Origin: Shinisaurus crocodilurus
Lineage: Eukaryota; Chordata; Lepidosauria; Squamata; Shinisauridae
Reading direction: 5' to 3'
DNA length: 64,000 nt
Assembly (NCBI GenBank): GCA_021292165.1
Contig: JAHFWL010001212.1
Location: forward strand, 113,304-177,303
Of the stretch, positions 54,501-64,000 are shown piece by piece. The translations under genes were made by a program, and so were the position numbers. A model generated the notes under the pieces. It ran no database searches and was not told where the DNA came from. It was given only the letters and a program-made list of their open reading frames with translations. Position 1 is the stretch's first letter. Every line of letters starts with the position of its first letter.

Positions 54501-56264
54501 CTTCGTTCTCAAATGGCCACCACCACAGGCCTACTTAAGAGTAATCTTGCCCTAAGGGTAAGAGATCAAACACAGAACAGCATGTCAACTGCCCTGTTTG
54601 AGTAGAGCAGCTCAAAAAGTGTAGGCAGGAGTGTGTATTTAAGCAGTCGATTAGCCTATAACAAGCATAGAAAGCAGTTCCTACAAACAAAAATGTTTGA
54701 ACGGGGGTGGTGGTAGACTTACGGGTTTTATTTTGCTTTGAGCACTTTTAATTCATAAATAACTTTTTATATAGGAAACAGATAATACAAATAAATTGAC
54801 CATTTGTATAATGGACAGATGTAGACAGGTGTGTGTGTGTGCGTGCGTGCTTGCTTGTGCGTCCAAGATTCCTTTCTCAAGTAGCTGGACCCATGTTAAT
54901 ATATAGTTAGGGTTATCCATCCCGATGTTGTGGTTTTCTGCTCATGAATCCTATCTGCTATTTTCAGCCAACCTCAGGGCTTCTTAAGAGAATAGCAACT
55001 AAATGAGCACAGATTAACACATACTGGGATAAATAAATCCTAGCTGCACTTGAGTGCAGCTTCTTGAAAAAATAATATTGAGGTTGTAATAGAAAGCTTT
55101 CTGAAATGTCAAAGAGAACAATACTGCTGTGCCGTAGTAGCAAAAAGGTGAAAGATTAAGAATGATTACAAGAGGAACAGTTTATAACTCAAGAACGGCT
55201 ATATTCCTATTGAATAAGTGTGCATCCAAACTTACGGTAGGTTGTTTTGTGTAGTTCTAGCTGCCCAGCTTCAGACAAGATGCAATAGTACCAGAGAAGT
55301 GTGCGTTTAAAACGTTCTAGTCTTCTTCTCCAAAGCGCACATGGCAGCTTATAATTAAATAATAGTTAAAAAAATAATAAAACACACATAAAAACAGCCA
55401 ATAAACTCACCAGAGAAATCATCCAAATGTGAGTTGAAATAAAGAAATTGTAGAGTCCTAATAGACGTTTCGCAAAGAAGAATACTTCCTCACCTCAGCA
55501 GACAAAAATAGAGTCTAAAAGCCCTGGCCGTAGGCGTTAAAGAACAATCCCTGTTGCATAGGGCTTCAAATGGTTGGGGCTTCCCCCCCCCCACAACAAC
55601 TAAGTTGCAAAATGATACAAAAGGATAATAAATGGTACGTATATAAATATACATTATTACTCTTTCTCAGAATAAAAAAAATCTTGGGGTCCTCCAGTGT
55701 AATTGGTAGCGGCAGGTTTTAAGACAATCAAATGAAACATATCTTGGTGTGCTGTGTAAATAACCAATGGAATTCATTTCTACAGGTTATATTTGTAATC
55801 AGCATAAATGTCTTTAAGGAACTATTGGATGTCTGTCCTTGGCTGGTAGCCATGCAAACAAGAAGCATAACCTCCATTTCAAGAGATACTATATGTCTGA
55901 TGTACAATCAAAGATAACAGGAGATGGCTCTTTCATTTTTCAAAAATGTGAAATGAGAAATGAAATAACATATAGCAAATAACTGATCTGAAATGTGTGG
56001 GAAATCTTCCATTGCATTAATCAATTACTTAGGTCCGTGTTATGCCTGTTGCACAATAGAAGTTCTCAGTCATAATTCTCAAATTATTTTTTCCCAATAT
56101 TCTTGGCTGTGTGTTACATCCGTTGTTGCAAATGTAAGACTACGCACCCCTTAACCATAGTTAAGGGATCAAAATTTGACTGTGGGTGGGATTCTATGCT
56201 TTCTTCCTTCTCATATGAAAATTCCCCCTGCTGGCCGTAATCATGGGTAATCACTGGGAGGGAT

Positions 56265-56527
56265 TGCACATCACGATAAGCTAGGGTTCCTCTGGAATCT
56301 GGACTTATTGTTTACAAACTCGTAAATGCTGCTTGATTGCTCCTCCTGCAAGTGACAGCAACTAAACAGCTCACAATGAAACATGGGTAATTTCCTTGGG
56401 TTCTCAGGAGAGAGATAAGCTAGAGGTTTGGATGTCACACTCTCACTTGCAGTAGGAGGATGCTCATGCATGATAAGCTAAGGTTCCAGAGGAACCGTGG
56501 CTTATCATGGTGTGTGAACCAGGATCA
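56265..56527. mobile_element. Possible TIR element related to the CTGGTTC group
   Basis: ACGATAAGCTAGGGTTCCTC on the left is mirrored by GATAAGCTAAGGTTCCAGAG on the right, with a GGCTTATCATGGTGTGTGAA, then CCAGG, end. The boundary and target site are not resolved. Confidence 0.45.
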
Positions 56528-56826
56528 TTGTGTTTGCATAGCCATTAATCAGGGTTAAAGCGAACCATGGTTCCCTCTTCACTAGGATTTATAAGCGGCT
56601 CAGTTTGAAATCTGGATTGAGAGAATCCCATATAGCTTTGACCGTGGTTAAGACCTGTAGGAGAATTTACATCTGAGAAGGGGGGAAACATGTACACTTC
56701 TGATCCCTAAACTATGATTAGTATTATGTCTGTGCTGTCTCTATACTGACACTTAGCGTGCCTCAACTTGATCAGCTTTGGTGAAAGGTTGAAACCATTA
56801 TAATACCAAACTTAGTTTTGCAAATA

Positions 56827-57072
56827 CAGTAATACCTTGGATTGCAAGTAACTTGGTTTGAGAGCGTTTTGCAAGACAAGCAAATTTTTAAATATTTATT
56901 AATTTTTTACTTGATATACAAGTGACGTCTTGCACTACAAGTACTGTAGTACGGCTCAAATTAAAAATCTCTGTACAAATTTTTTTGGGGGGATTTCGTT
57001 TTGATATAAGAGTGTTTTGGATTACAAGCACGTTTCCGGAACGAATTATGCTCTCAATCCAAGGCATGACTG
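56827..57072. mobile_element. Tigger/pogo-like (Tc1-mariner) MITE (246 bp)
   Basis: The ends CAGTAATACCTTGGATTGCA and CAATCCAAGGCATGACTG are inverted repeats, flanked by TA on both sides (56825-56826 and 57073-57074). The inner GATATACAAGTGACGTC and GATATAAGAGTGTTTTGG text is typical of Tigger-type MITEs. Confidence 0.85.
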
Positions 57073-57267
57073 TATATATTTGTTTGAAATTATGTGTATG
57101 TAAATGAAATACTAAAAACTTTTCTAAGAAATCACTTTATTCTGTCCTGAAATATAGTTGATTGGGATCTGTTTCTTTTACCATTATTGTTTCTACCTCA
57201 AATTAAACGTTATAGAAAGAAATACAGGCTAAAAGCCAACATCTCTTGTTGAAAGGTATGGCTTATG

Positions 57268-57352
57268 CTGTAATCTTAACACTTACTCGGCAGTGAGTCC
57301 CAGTGAACATAGAAGGGCTTACTTCTGAGTAAAGCTGCTTAGGAGCATCCTG
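57268..57352 (+). mobile_element. Diverged 'GCATAGGATTGCAC' MITE
   Basis: GCTGTAATCTTAACACTTAC, then TCGGCAGTGAGTCCCAGTGA, then AGGGCTTACTTCTGAGTAAA. It is the same order as 37108-37203 but more diverged. Confidence 0.55.
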
Positions 57353-57617
57353 TATATCTTTTCCAAGTATTGCATTATTCATTTAACTTGAACCTGTAAA
57401 GTGTATTATACTTGGTGTAGTTTCATGCCACTTCAATTTGCCTTAATTATAGTACAAACGTTATAGAAACTCGTGAAGTGTTCCACTGGCTGAAGGACTA
57501 TGTCCTTTCACGAAATAAATAGCTTGCAATTAAACTGCAGATTCTAAATATGTTTCTAGTCACAGCATTTTGTGTAAAGTCTGTGTTTCCCATCCGTTCT
57601 GCCTCCCCTATTTCTAG

Positions 57618-57697
57618 TTTTTTAGTTGGTGAAGGAGCCTTCAAATGGGCAGTGGATCATGGGATACCAGCCTGTCCTCCAGGTATCATGGCGACAA
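57618..57697 (+). CDS. TASP1: TASP1 coding exon 6
   Basis: The exon is 80 nt. It completes Cys and reads FLVGEGAFKWAVDHGIPACP then PGIMAT and the first base of the next codon. It has acceptor TTTCTAG and donor GTGAGT. The CFLVGEGA motif is conserved in TASP1. Confidence 0.95.
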
Positions 57698-58549
57698 GTG
57701 AGTAAATTGTTGCTAGGAATTTTTTTTTAAGTTTAAGGCAACATGGAAATCAATGGGGATTTAAGCAAAATTTACTTTAAATAAAATACAGTGGTGCAGG
57801 TTTGGTTGAAGCTCTCTTTGACAACCAAATGTAATGTAGGTGATGTCTGAGGTGGGACAGAGCTCATACAAGAAGTTATTGGAGTTGCACTGAAAATGTA
57901 TCGTCATCCTAGCCCATTTTAAACTTTGGTAGATAATTTCCTATTTTAAGTTTGATTGACTTAAGCTGGTCCATTCTGACAAATCTATTAAGGAATCAGC
58001 AGTATTTTGATTCAGTATGCCTCTGCTGTTATTGAAGTTAGTAAAGCATCTATATAGATATCTAAAATTTAAACACTGTAAAGGTTAGGAGGAGCATCTC
58101 CAGATGTAATATATCAGAAAAATTTCACTTTCAAATACATATTTGTAGTTACTTTTGTATGTCTCTTTTTGGTTACGTAACTGTTTATAAGCTGCCAAGC
58201 TGATTGCTGTGCTAAATGAGTTTACTTTTTCTGAATTAATTCTGTAGTAATAGACCCCTGGAACTTTTCCTTGCCAATTGCATTTCCCCCCAGTCTACTT
58301 CAGAAGGGAAACTGCAATACCACTTCATCTCCAGTGCCTTTTCAGCTCACTCCATGAAATGACTGCCAGGGGGTGCTGTATGACTGGCCAGAGTTTGGAT
58401 GTTTTTTTTGAAGATTAAGAACATATCCCTGTTTTGTTTTCTGGAGCTTATAGCATGTTTTTAACATGCTTTCAGTGACTCTATACAATTGCTGGTGGCA
58501 AACTAGACTTGGTGAATCTTCATGAACTGTGTTAGATATTTAGTGAAGC

Positions 58550-59852
58550 CAGGGCCGGATTAAGAGCATTATGGGCCTGGTGCTGAGGATTTTGGTGGGC
58601 CTTTTTATGGAAATAAATAAAATGAAGATGCAATTTTATATTAAAACAAATTAAATATTTTAATTACCATTAAAGTGCCAAAACTCAAAACTCCTGCAGC
58701 TCATCAGTAAGGGTCTTCCCAATTTCCCCCAAATTTATTTATTAAAAAAGAAAAAGCAGCCACAACAAAAAGCTGTTCTTGTTGCTTTGTTTTGTTTTTT
58801 TGTTAAACTAGCATTTGAACAATTGAGCTGCGAATCAGAAAGATCTTTTGCTCGAGGCTGGAGAGAGAGGTCCCTTCTAAATCTGAATATTACAGACCCT
58901 AGCAAGCCCCCATGTGCTTCAAAGAAATGTAGTAACAGTGATTGAAATGCAAAAACCTACCATGCTAATTTGAGAACAACAGTTCTTGCTAGGTCTTGCC
59001 TCAAGCCTGTAATGCAGATGTGCTTAGAACACCTTTCTAATCTTGAAAAAATCATTATGCTGAATGATAACGATCAGAGCTAACTCAAATCGTGCAGCTG
59101 CGGGGAGAAGACCGGAGCCTCAGATCTCCTTCGTCTTGGACTGCGTCCTGTGCCTTCGCACGGTTTGGGGGCTTCTGGGGGTGGCTTGCTTGCGAAGTTG
59201 CCTTGATTAGGGGGGCTTCGGGAGTTTGTTTTTTTTGTTAAGGGCGCGCTTTTGGCTTACTTTTGTTTTGGTGAGGTGTGTGTTTGCGGCGGCCGCGGCG
59301 GCGTGTTCGGTGCCTGTGGCTCTCGCCGGGTAGCGCCTGCTCCGTGGGTCCCTCTGCGGTCTGGAGGAGGGAGTCTGCAGCAACAACCTTGCCTTCCCTG
59401 TATATCTTTTCTTTGGGCTCGCTGGGGAGTGATGCTTGTTTGTGATCCTACCTTTGTTTTCCTTGCTTTTGTTTCTGCCTTGCTCTCTCGCCACGGGACG
59501 CTGCAGCGTCTGCTTCCCGAGAGGAGCATAGCTCTTCGCAGTAGCATAGAGGTGAGACGCGCCGACGCACTTTGCCTCCGTTGAGGTGGGCTCGGTCGCG
59601 CTGCACACTCTGCCTGCTTCTGCCTCCCTTTCAGCGCTGTCCCGTCATTTAGGCTAGCCCTCCCAGGTAATCCCTTGCACGGCACTTCGTTGGGGTGTGC
59701 GTGCGTGTGTGCAGTAAGCTACCCGATTCCCTGCTCCAACCACTTACCGTTTTCGAGCCCGTACTTTGCCGCGTGTCCCTATATTGTGGGCCTATTGTCT
59801 GCTTTGGGCCTGGAGCGGGCGCTCCAATCGCCCCTATGTTAATCCGGCCCTG
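58550..59852. mobile_element. hAT-like element (1.3 kb) with CpG-rich interior
   Basis: The termini CAGGGCCGGATTAA and TTAATCCGGCCCTG are perfect inverted repeats, and the 8-bp target duplications AGTGAAGC are exact (58542-58549 and 59853-59860). The left 500 bp is AT-rich. A + frame there (AFEQLSCESERSFARG, then RERSLLNLNI) faintly recalls the hAT C-terminal dimerisation region. From about 59090 the element is GC- and CpG-rich, including GCGGCCGCGGCGGCG near 59287. It is probably an internally deleted hAT copy. Confidence 0.88.
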
Positions 59853-60251
59853 AGTGAAGCCTGTTCTGCCAACTTTCATTTACTGCAGATAGCATGAGTC
59901 TGAACTGCAATTAATCTGAACACTCAAGTTGTGTGAGGGGAAAACATGGATTGACTTAATTGAAAATACCACTTAAAAGACTCATTTTGATAAAGAGAAT
60001 ACAATAATGATCCAACATTTGTTTAAACACAAGTTGTGAACATTTGAAGCATAACATGAGCAGTATCCTTCAATTGGAGTATTTTGATAATCATGAATCC
60101 ATTCTTATTTAATATAGAAAATTAAATATACCAAGTATGTAGGTTTGAGTGAGAGCTGTTGCTGTCTGTTCCGAAGTAGTATTTAATGAAACTGTTCCTG
60201 TTTGTATGGATTTAATTCTTCAGTAATTTAAATGCTATTAAATATTTTTAG

Positions 60252-60358
60252 GACTTAGCTTAGCAGCTTTTAAGAGGAACAAGAGGAAACTGGAATTGGC
60301 AGAAAAGGTGGAAACAGATCTTTTTCAGTTGAAGAAAAGAAGACAATCAAGTGAAAAG
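60252..60358 (+). CDS. TASP1: TASP1 coding exon 7
   Basis: The exon is 107 nt. It completes Arg, then encodes LSLAAFKRNKRKLELAEKVE then TDLFQLKKRRQSSEK, with donor GTTAGT. This basic, flexible stretch lies in the loop before the autocatalytic cleavage site. The window carries 225 codons in total. From my recollection of the human protein this places the end nine residues before the catalytic threonine (Thr234), which must be in the next exon beyond 64000. Confidence 0.95.
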
Positions 60359-61699
60359 GTTAGTATCTGTTCAGAAAAGCTGTTGGTCACCCTTACTATG
60401 GTTCATCAGAGGTCAAAGGTTAAAAACTGAAAATTTTAGGAGCTCTTATTTCTTCTGTGAATGGATATCTGATGAGATGTTACAGTATTCTTTGTCTTTA
60501 CATTATAATGTCCAGTATTGAAAGAGGCATCTGTATGCTCGTGTGTTTATGTGCCTGTGTGTGTGTGTGCCTGTGATTTCCCCCCTCCAGCAGTAACCTC
60601 TTCTAGCTAATTGAACACTGCTCTAGAGAGTTCCCTGACCTTTGGGAGCTGCTTACTGTGTGCGTGAAAAATCATTGTGTACAAAGAGTAGATCACATGT
60701 AGTTAGTCTTTTGGGTCCTTACCAATATGTTTAAGATACATAACAATTTGTCTTGCCCTTGAGGTGGGGGGAAGTGAAAAGGAACTATCAAAATATGATG
60801 AGTTGGATGTAGACTTAGTCATGCTTAGAGTAGATTCATTGAAATCAATGGGACAAGTTAGTCATGACTAACCTATAAATAAACCTACCCTGCCATTATT
60901 ATTTGGTTATGTGTTTTACTATTCATTTTCCCTTTTTCAGAATTTGTATGACAAATGCAAACGTGAAAAGATAAATATCTGTTGAAACATTTTCTGCAGT
61001 TTAAGCTTTTGGTGAAAGCTTCTCACTTTAAAACATTTTCTGTGGATCTGGAAAGGGATAAAATTTGAAATATCAGGTAGGTAAACATGTCTGGGCATTT
61101 ACCTAGCATTGACCTGGCCCAGAATGGCCCCTTACTTGAAAAGTCACAGCTGATCTTTTTAAGTGTCATTTCAGCACCCTAGTTTTTCCCTAATGCCAAA
61201 TTAATTTGAGTACCATTTTAGCTATCAAGTAGTAAAAGAAAATCTGTGGTGTTCTGTACACCTTCATGCTCTGTTTTCTCTTTTTGTGGAGAGGATCACT
61301 CTGCCAAAAAAATCGATATATTCAAGTTACAGTAGCATATATAAAGTGCATCTCTTTGGGTTAATGCTTAGGCTTTATGTTTACAAATTGTAGAGCCTCA
61401 AAAATATATCAGAGGGAGGAGGGTGGTCTATACATGGTATTGACCCATATTAGAAAGGGCAAGTCAATGCTTACATTTGCCAGTACTGAGCTTACCAACC
61501 TGCTGTTTGAGATTTCAAGGGAGGGTCTTGGAGAAGTACTTGAGGGGAATGACTAAGGTCAAATGGTACTACGTAGATAAGTCATCTCTACTTAATGGTA
61601 AGTATAATAATCCTTTGATCTATTTTCAAACTGTTTTAGAAATCAATACATCAAATTTTTTAAGGGAGAGCTCTAAAAAATGTAGCCCTGTAGTCACAG

Positions 61700-61840
61700 C
61701 CAGGTTCAATCTCTCCAGATAGAGCTGGAAAAGACTTCTGTCTGAAGCCTTGGAGAGCTGCTGTCAGTTACTGCAGGTGGATTACTGCATTACTGAGGTG
61801 GATGAACCAATGATCTGACTCATTTTGTGTGGTACTTCTT
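61700..61840 (+). mobile_element. tRNA-SINE 3' part, diverged
   Basis: AAGACTTCTGTCTGAAGCCT, then TGGAGAGCTGCTGTCAGTTA, then AACCAATGATCTGACTCATT. These match the body of the SINE at 31341-31532 in the same order. The tRNA-like head is lost. Confidence 0.65.
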
Positions 61841-61949
61841 ACTAACCGTGTTTAGGATTATATTTTTAATCGCATGATATCAGATGCAGTGCCACAATCT
61901 AATGACACGAAGGAACCGACATACTTTTAAACAGCTACATTCTAGTTCT

Positions 61950-62167
61950 TGTCGCTGTTAACGAGAGTGTTGGACTGGGACTCGGGAGATCCGGGGTTCT
62001 AGTCCCCGCTCGGCCATGAAACTCACTGGGTGACTTTGGGCCAATCCTGACTCTCAGCTAACCTACCTCACAGGTTGTTGTTAGGATAAAATGGAGAGAA
62101 GGAGGAGGATTAGGTAAGCCGCCTTGGTTCCTTGCAGGAAAAAGCGGGGGTATAAATATAATAAATA
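61950..62167 (+). mobile_element. tRNA-derived SINE, near full length
   Basis: The head includes GAGAGTGTTGGACTGGGACT and B box GGGTTCTAGTCCCCGCTC, then ACTCACTGGGTGACTTTGGG, TAAGCCGCCTTGGTTCC and GGTATAAATATAATAAATA. It is the same family as 35761-35994 and 1236-1357. Confidence 0.85.
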
Positions 62168-62894
62168 GTAAATTTAGGGATGGAACTGACTCCCAGATCT
62201 AATTTAAAAGAATCATAATGTCTACTGCTCATGAGTAGACTATAGCTTATAGTGGAACATCTTCCTAAAGATCTTTGAAGTTCATAAGTTGCATACATAG
62301 GAAGACCTACTTGAAGAGCTTAGTGCTGTAGGCATCTATCTTTAAACCTCTTCTGTATATTTATTATATGTTTTGCTGCTAATACAGCTGTTAGTATGAA
62401 ATCTTGTAAATGTTCTCTCTCACTTTTAAAGCAAGAATTCACACATGATAGATTTTTGCTGTGATGGTAATCCATACAGGAAACCATCTTGTGATCCACT
62501 TTAAAAACATTTATGATTAACAATCAGAAAATCTGAGAAATGCAAAAGGAGCATTGGAGACAGTAGGAGGGTTTTTCTGTCATGCTTTCCTGTAGATTCT
62601 CTTCCTTCTATCTGAAAGGAGATGAGGACTGGGCAAGTAACTTAGAGAGACACAGAGCTACTATGCAATGACTCCTTGCAGTGCAGCAACTGAACAGGCA
62701 AGTAGCAGGTCAACACTGCCTCTTTCAAGGCAGCAGTACTGCTCCCTCCTGCAAGTGTGTATTCAGTACACCCAGGACCTACCTGGTCAAACCAGCTCAG
62801 CTAGTTTTAATCAGCCAAAAAGGGTGAGGATTGAGAGAGCACATGTCTGGGTGTGTAAGTGCAAACCCCTTGTCCATGTCCTCAGGCTGCAAAA

Positions 62895-63385
62895 ATGAAA
62901 ACTGACCCCATCATAATCTGACGGGATGCAGCATTGGACACCGCAGTTGGAACTGCAGTAAATACAGTGTTAAGGTTGCTGCAAAGACGGGTGAGTTTGT
63001 CCTCAAAGTGCTTAGCAAAAGAACCACAGCGGAAAGGGGCTAGGACTCTATTTCCTCCTGGACAACCTTAAAAAGCTCAACTGAATGGCTAACCAGTGAC
63101 TCAATGGAGGCAGTGTAATATGCCCTTTTCACTGCCCTCAGTGCCACATAGTAGGTACAAGTTTGTGCTCTTACTCATGTTGGATCAGCTTTACAACCAG
63201 ACTTCTGCCACCTGCACTCTAGCCTTCCTTCAGCCTGTTTCATCTCCCTGGAATACCAGGGAACTGATTGGGCTCCACAGTACTGGAGAAGGCACTCGGG
63301 AGCGATCGTATCAACCGCCTGTTTCATCTCGCCATTCCAAAGCGAAACCAAGGCCTTGTCAGGTTTGCCAGCTCTATCCACTGGA
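62895..63385 (-). mobile_element. L2-clade LINE fragment (region before the reverse transcriptase)
   Basis: Minus-strand frames read LWNGEMKQAVDTIAPECLLQ, then SREMKQAEGRLECRWQKSGC, then AVKRAYYTASIESL and GSFAKHFEDKLTRLCSNLN after frame changes. This follows the linker of L2-type LINE proteins between endonuclease and reverse transcriptase. The stops and shifts show it is decayed. Confidence 0.7.
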
Positions 63386-63589
63386 TAATATCTGCAACTA
63401 ATATAATTGAATAAACAAGTAACTGGATTCCAAATGCTTTTAGTTAATATGTCAAACCATTAATAAAATGTAATGAACACTGAATCTTTCAGCAGGTGGG
63501 TTAGATTCACATGGCTTCTGATAAAGAAGTTATTTCCTTTACTATGAAGAAGCTCCCTTCTGCCTCCTTTCTCCATCCTGATTTGATAC

Positions 63590-63906
63590 AGAGTTGAATC
63601 CAGAGTTGCCCTTATGTGAATGGAGTGGATCCTTCTGTTTGCACAAGGGACTGCAATCTAGTAGAGGCTCCCACTGGAAGAAAGAGTGGTGGTGAAGAGG
63701 TGATTTTTACTGATTTTGTCCTCCTGCTGGTAGCTCTCCCCCACTCCTCCACCTCCCATGCTGTTCCAACCCTCCAGAGCACATTTTCAGCCGGCACAGG
63801 GGCTGCAGGGGGAAGGAGTAATCAGCAAAAATCTCCTCCTCCCCTCCTTCCTCTAGTGGGAGTATCCTGTGCATGGAGTTCTGCTCATCGGAACTCTGGA
63901 TTCGGG
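63590..63906. mobile_element. Possible TIR element
   Basis: GTTGAATCCAGAGTTGCCC on the left and CGGAACTCTGGATTCGGGCC on the right are inverted. The inside is non-coding and CT/GA-rich, like the element at 12136-12490. The target duplication is unclear. Confidence 0.45.
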
Positions 63907-64000
63907 CCACAATATTTGTGTGCGTTACTCAAATGACAAGCGGCGTGGAAGAGCGCCAGGCATAGATGTGAACTGTTTCTTGAGGCAGGTATTGGTAACT

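Larger units (their letters stand above)
60359..64000 (+). other. TASP1: TASP1 intron 8 (partial)
   Basis: It begins GTTAGT and runs to the window edge. No following TASP1 exon, which would carry DTVGAVV-like text, was found. It holds two SINE copies, an L2 LINE fragment and a possible MITE at the right edge. Confidence 0.75.

Noticed and set aside
1..64000. CRISPR arrays, operons or prokaryotic signals
   Set aside because: None seen. The exon-intron structure and SINE/LINE content are vertebrate.

Overview
The window is vertebrate nuclear DNA, most likely from a squamate reptile and probably a lizard. It has widely spaced exons with GT/AG splice sites, no bacterial-type gene packing, and a dense load of transposable elements. 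The squamate call rests on the repeats: tRNA- and 5S rRNA-derived SINEs, L2-clade LINEs with (AAAT)n tails, CR1-type 3' ends, abundant hAT MITEs with 8-bp target duplications, and a Gmr1-like Ty3/Gypsy element. Recognition is by eye; no database search was possible.

Two host genes lie head to tail on the + strand. (1) The last two coding exons of ESF1, a nucleolar pre-rRNA processing factor, are at 2812-2958 and 5557-5844, followed by a 3' UTR. (2) The 5' two thirds of the TASP1 (threonine aspartase 1) gene begins with a CpG-rich promoter and first exon near 32.1-32.4 kb. Seven coding exons follow at 34459-34603, 36420-36487, 38477-38545, 49599-49719, 53207-53291, 57618-57697 and 60252-60358. 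They splice in phase to 225 codons, and the window ends in the intron before the exon that should carry the catalytic threonine. ESF1 followed by TASP1 in the same orientation matches the human chromosome 20 order as I know it.

The intergenic interval (about 6-32 kb) is a repeat accumulation zone. Its main resident is a nearly complete LTR retrotransposon at 23535-29767, minus strand, with 5-bp target duplications GTACT. Its two LTRs differ by about four substitutions and one 6-bp indel. Its domain order is gag (with a SCAN-like capsid C-terminal region and CCHC knuckle), protease, integrase, reverse transcriptase, RNase H. Integrase therefore lies upstream of reverse transcriptase, the Ty1/copia-like order that marks the Gmr1 group of Ty3/Gypsy elements. 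The pol frame is interrupted twice. A solo LTR of the same family (9731-10481, + strand, TSD GAAAC) and a diverged related LTR (22763-23518) lie nearby.

Smaller elements include foldback hAT MITEs, several with clean 8-bp target duplications and one nested inside an older hAT copy. There are also a 1.3-kb hAT-like element with a CpG-rich interior (58550-59852), a 1.67-kb long-inverted-repeat element in TASP1 intron 5 (about 49802-51472), L2-clade LINE fragments, tRNA-SINEs, a 5S-rRNA/CR1-tail SINE, a Tigger-like MITE and microsatellites. Stretches not listed hold nothing I can identify.
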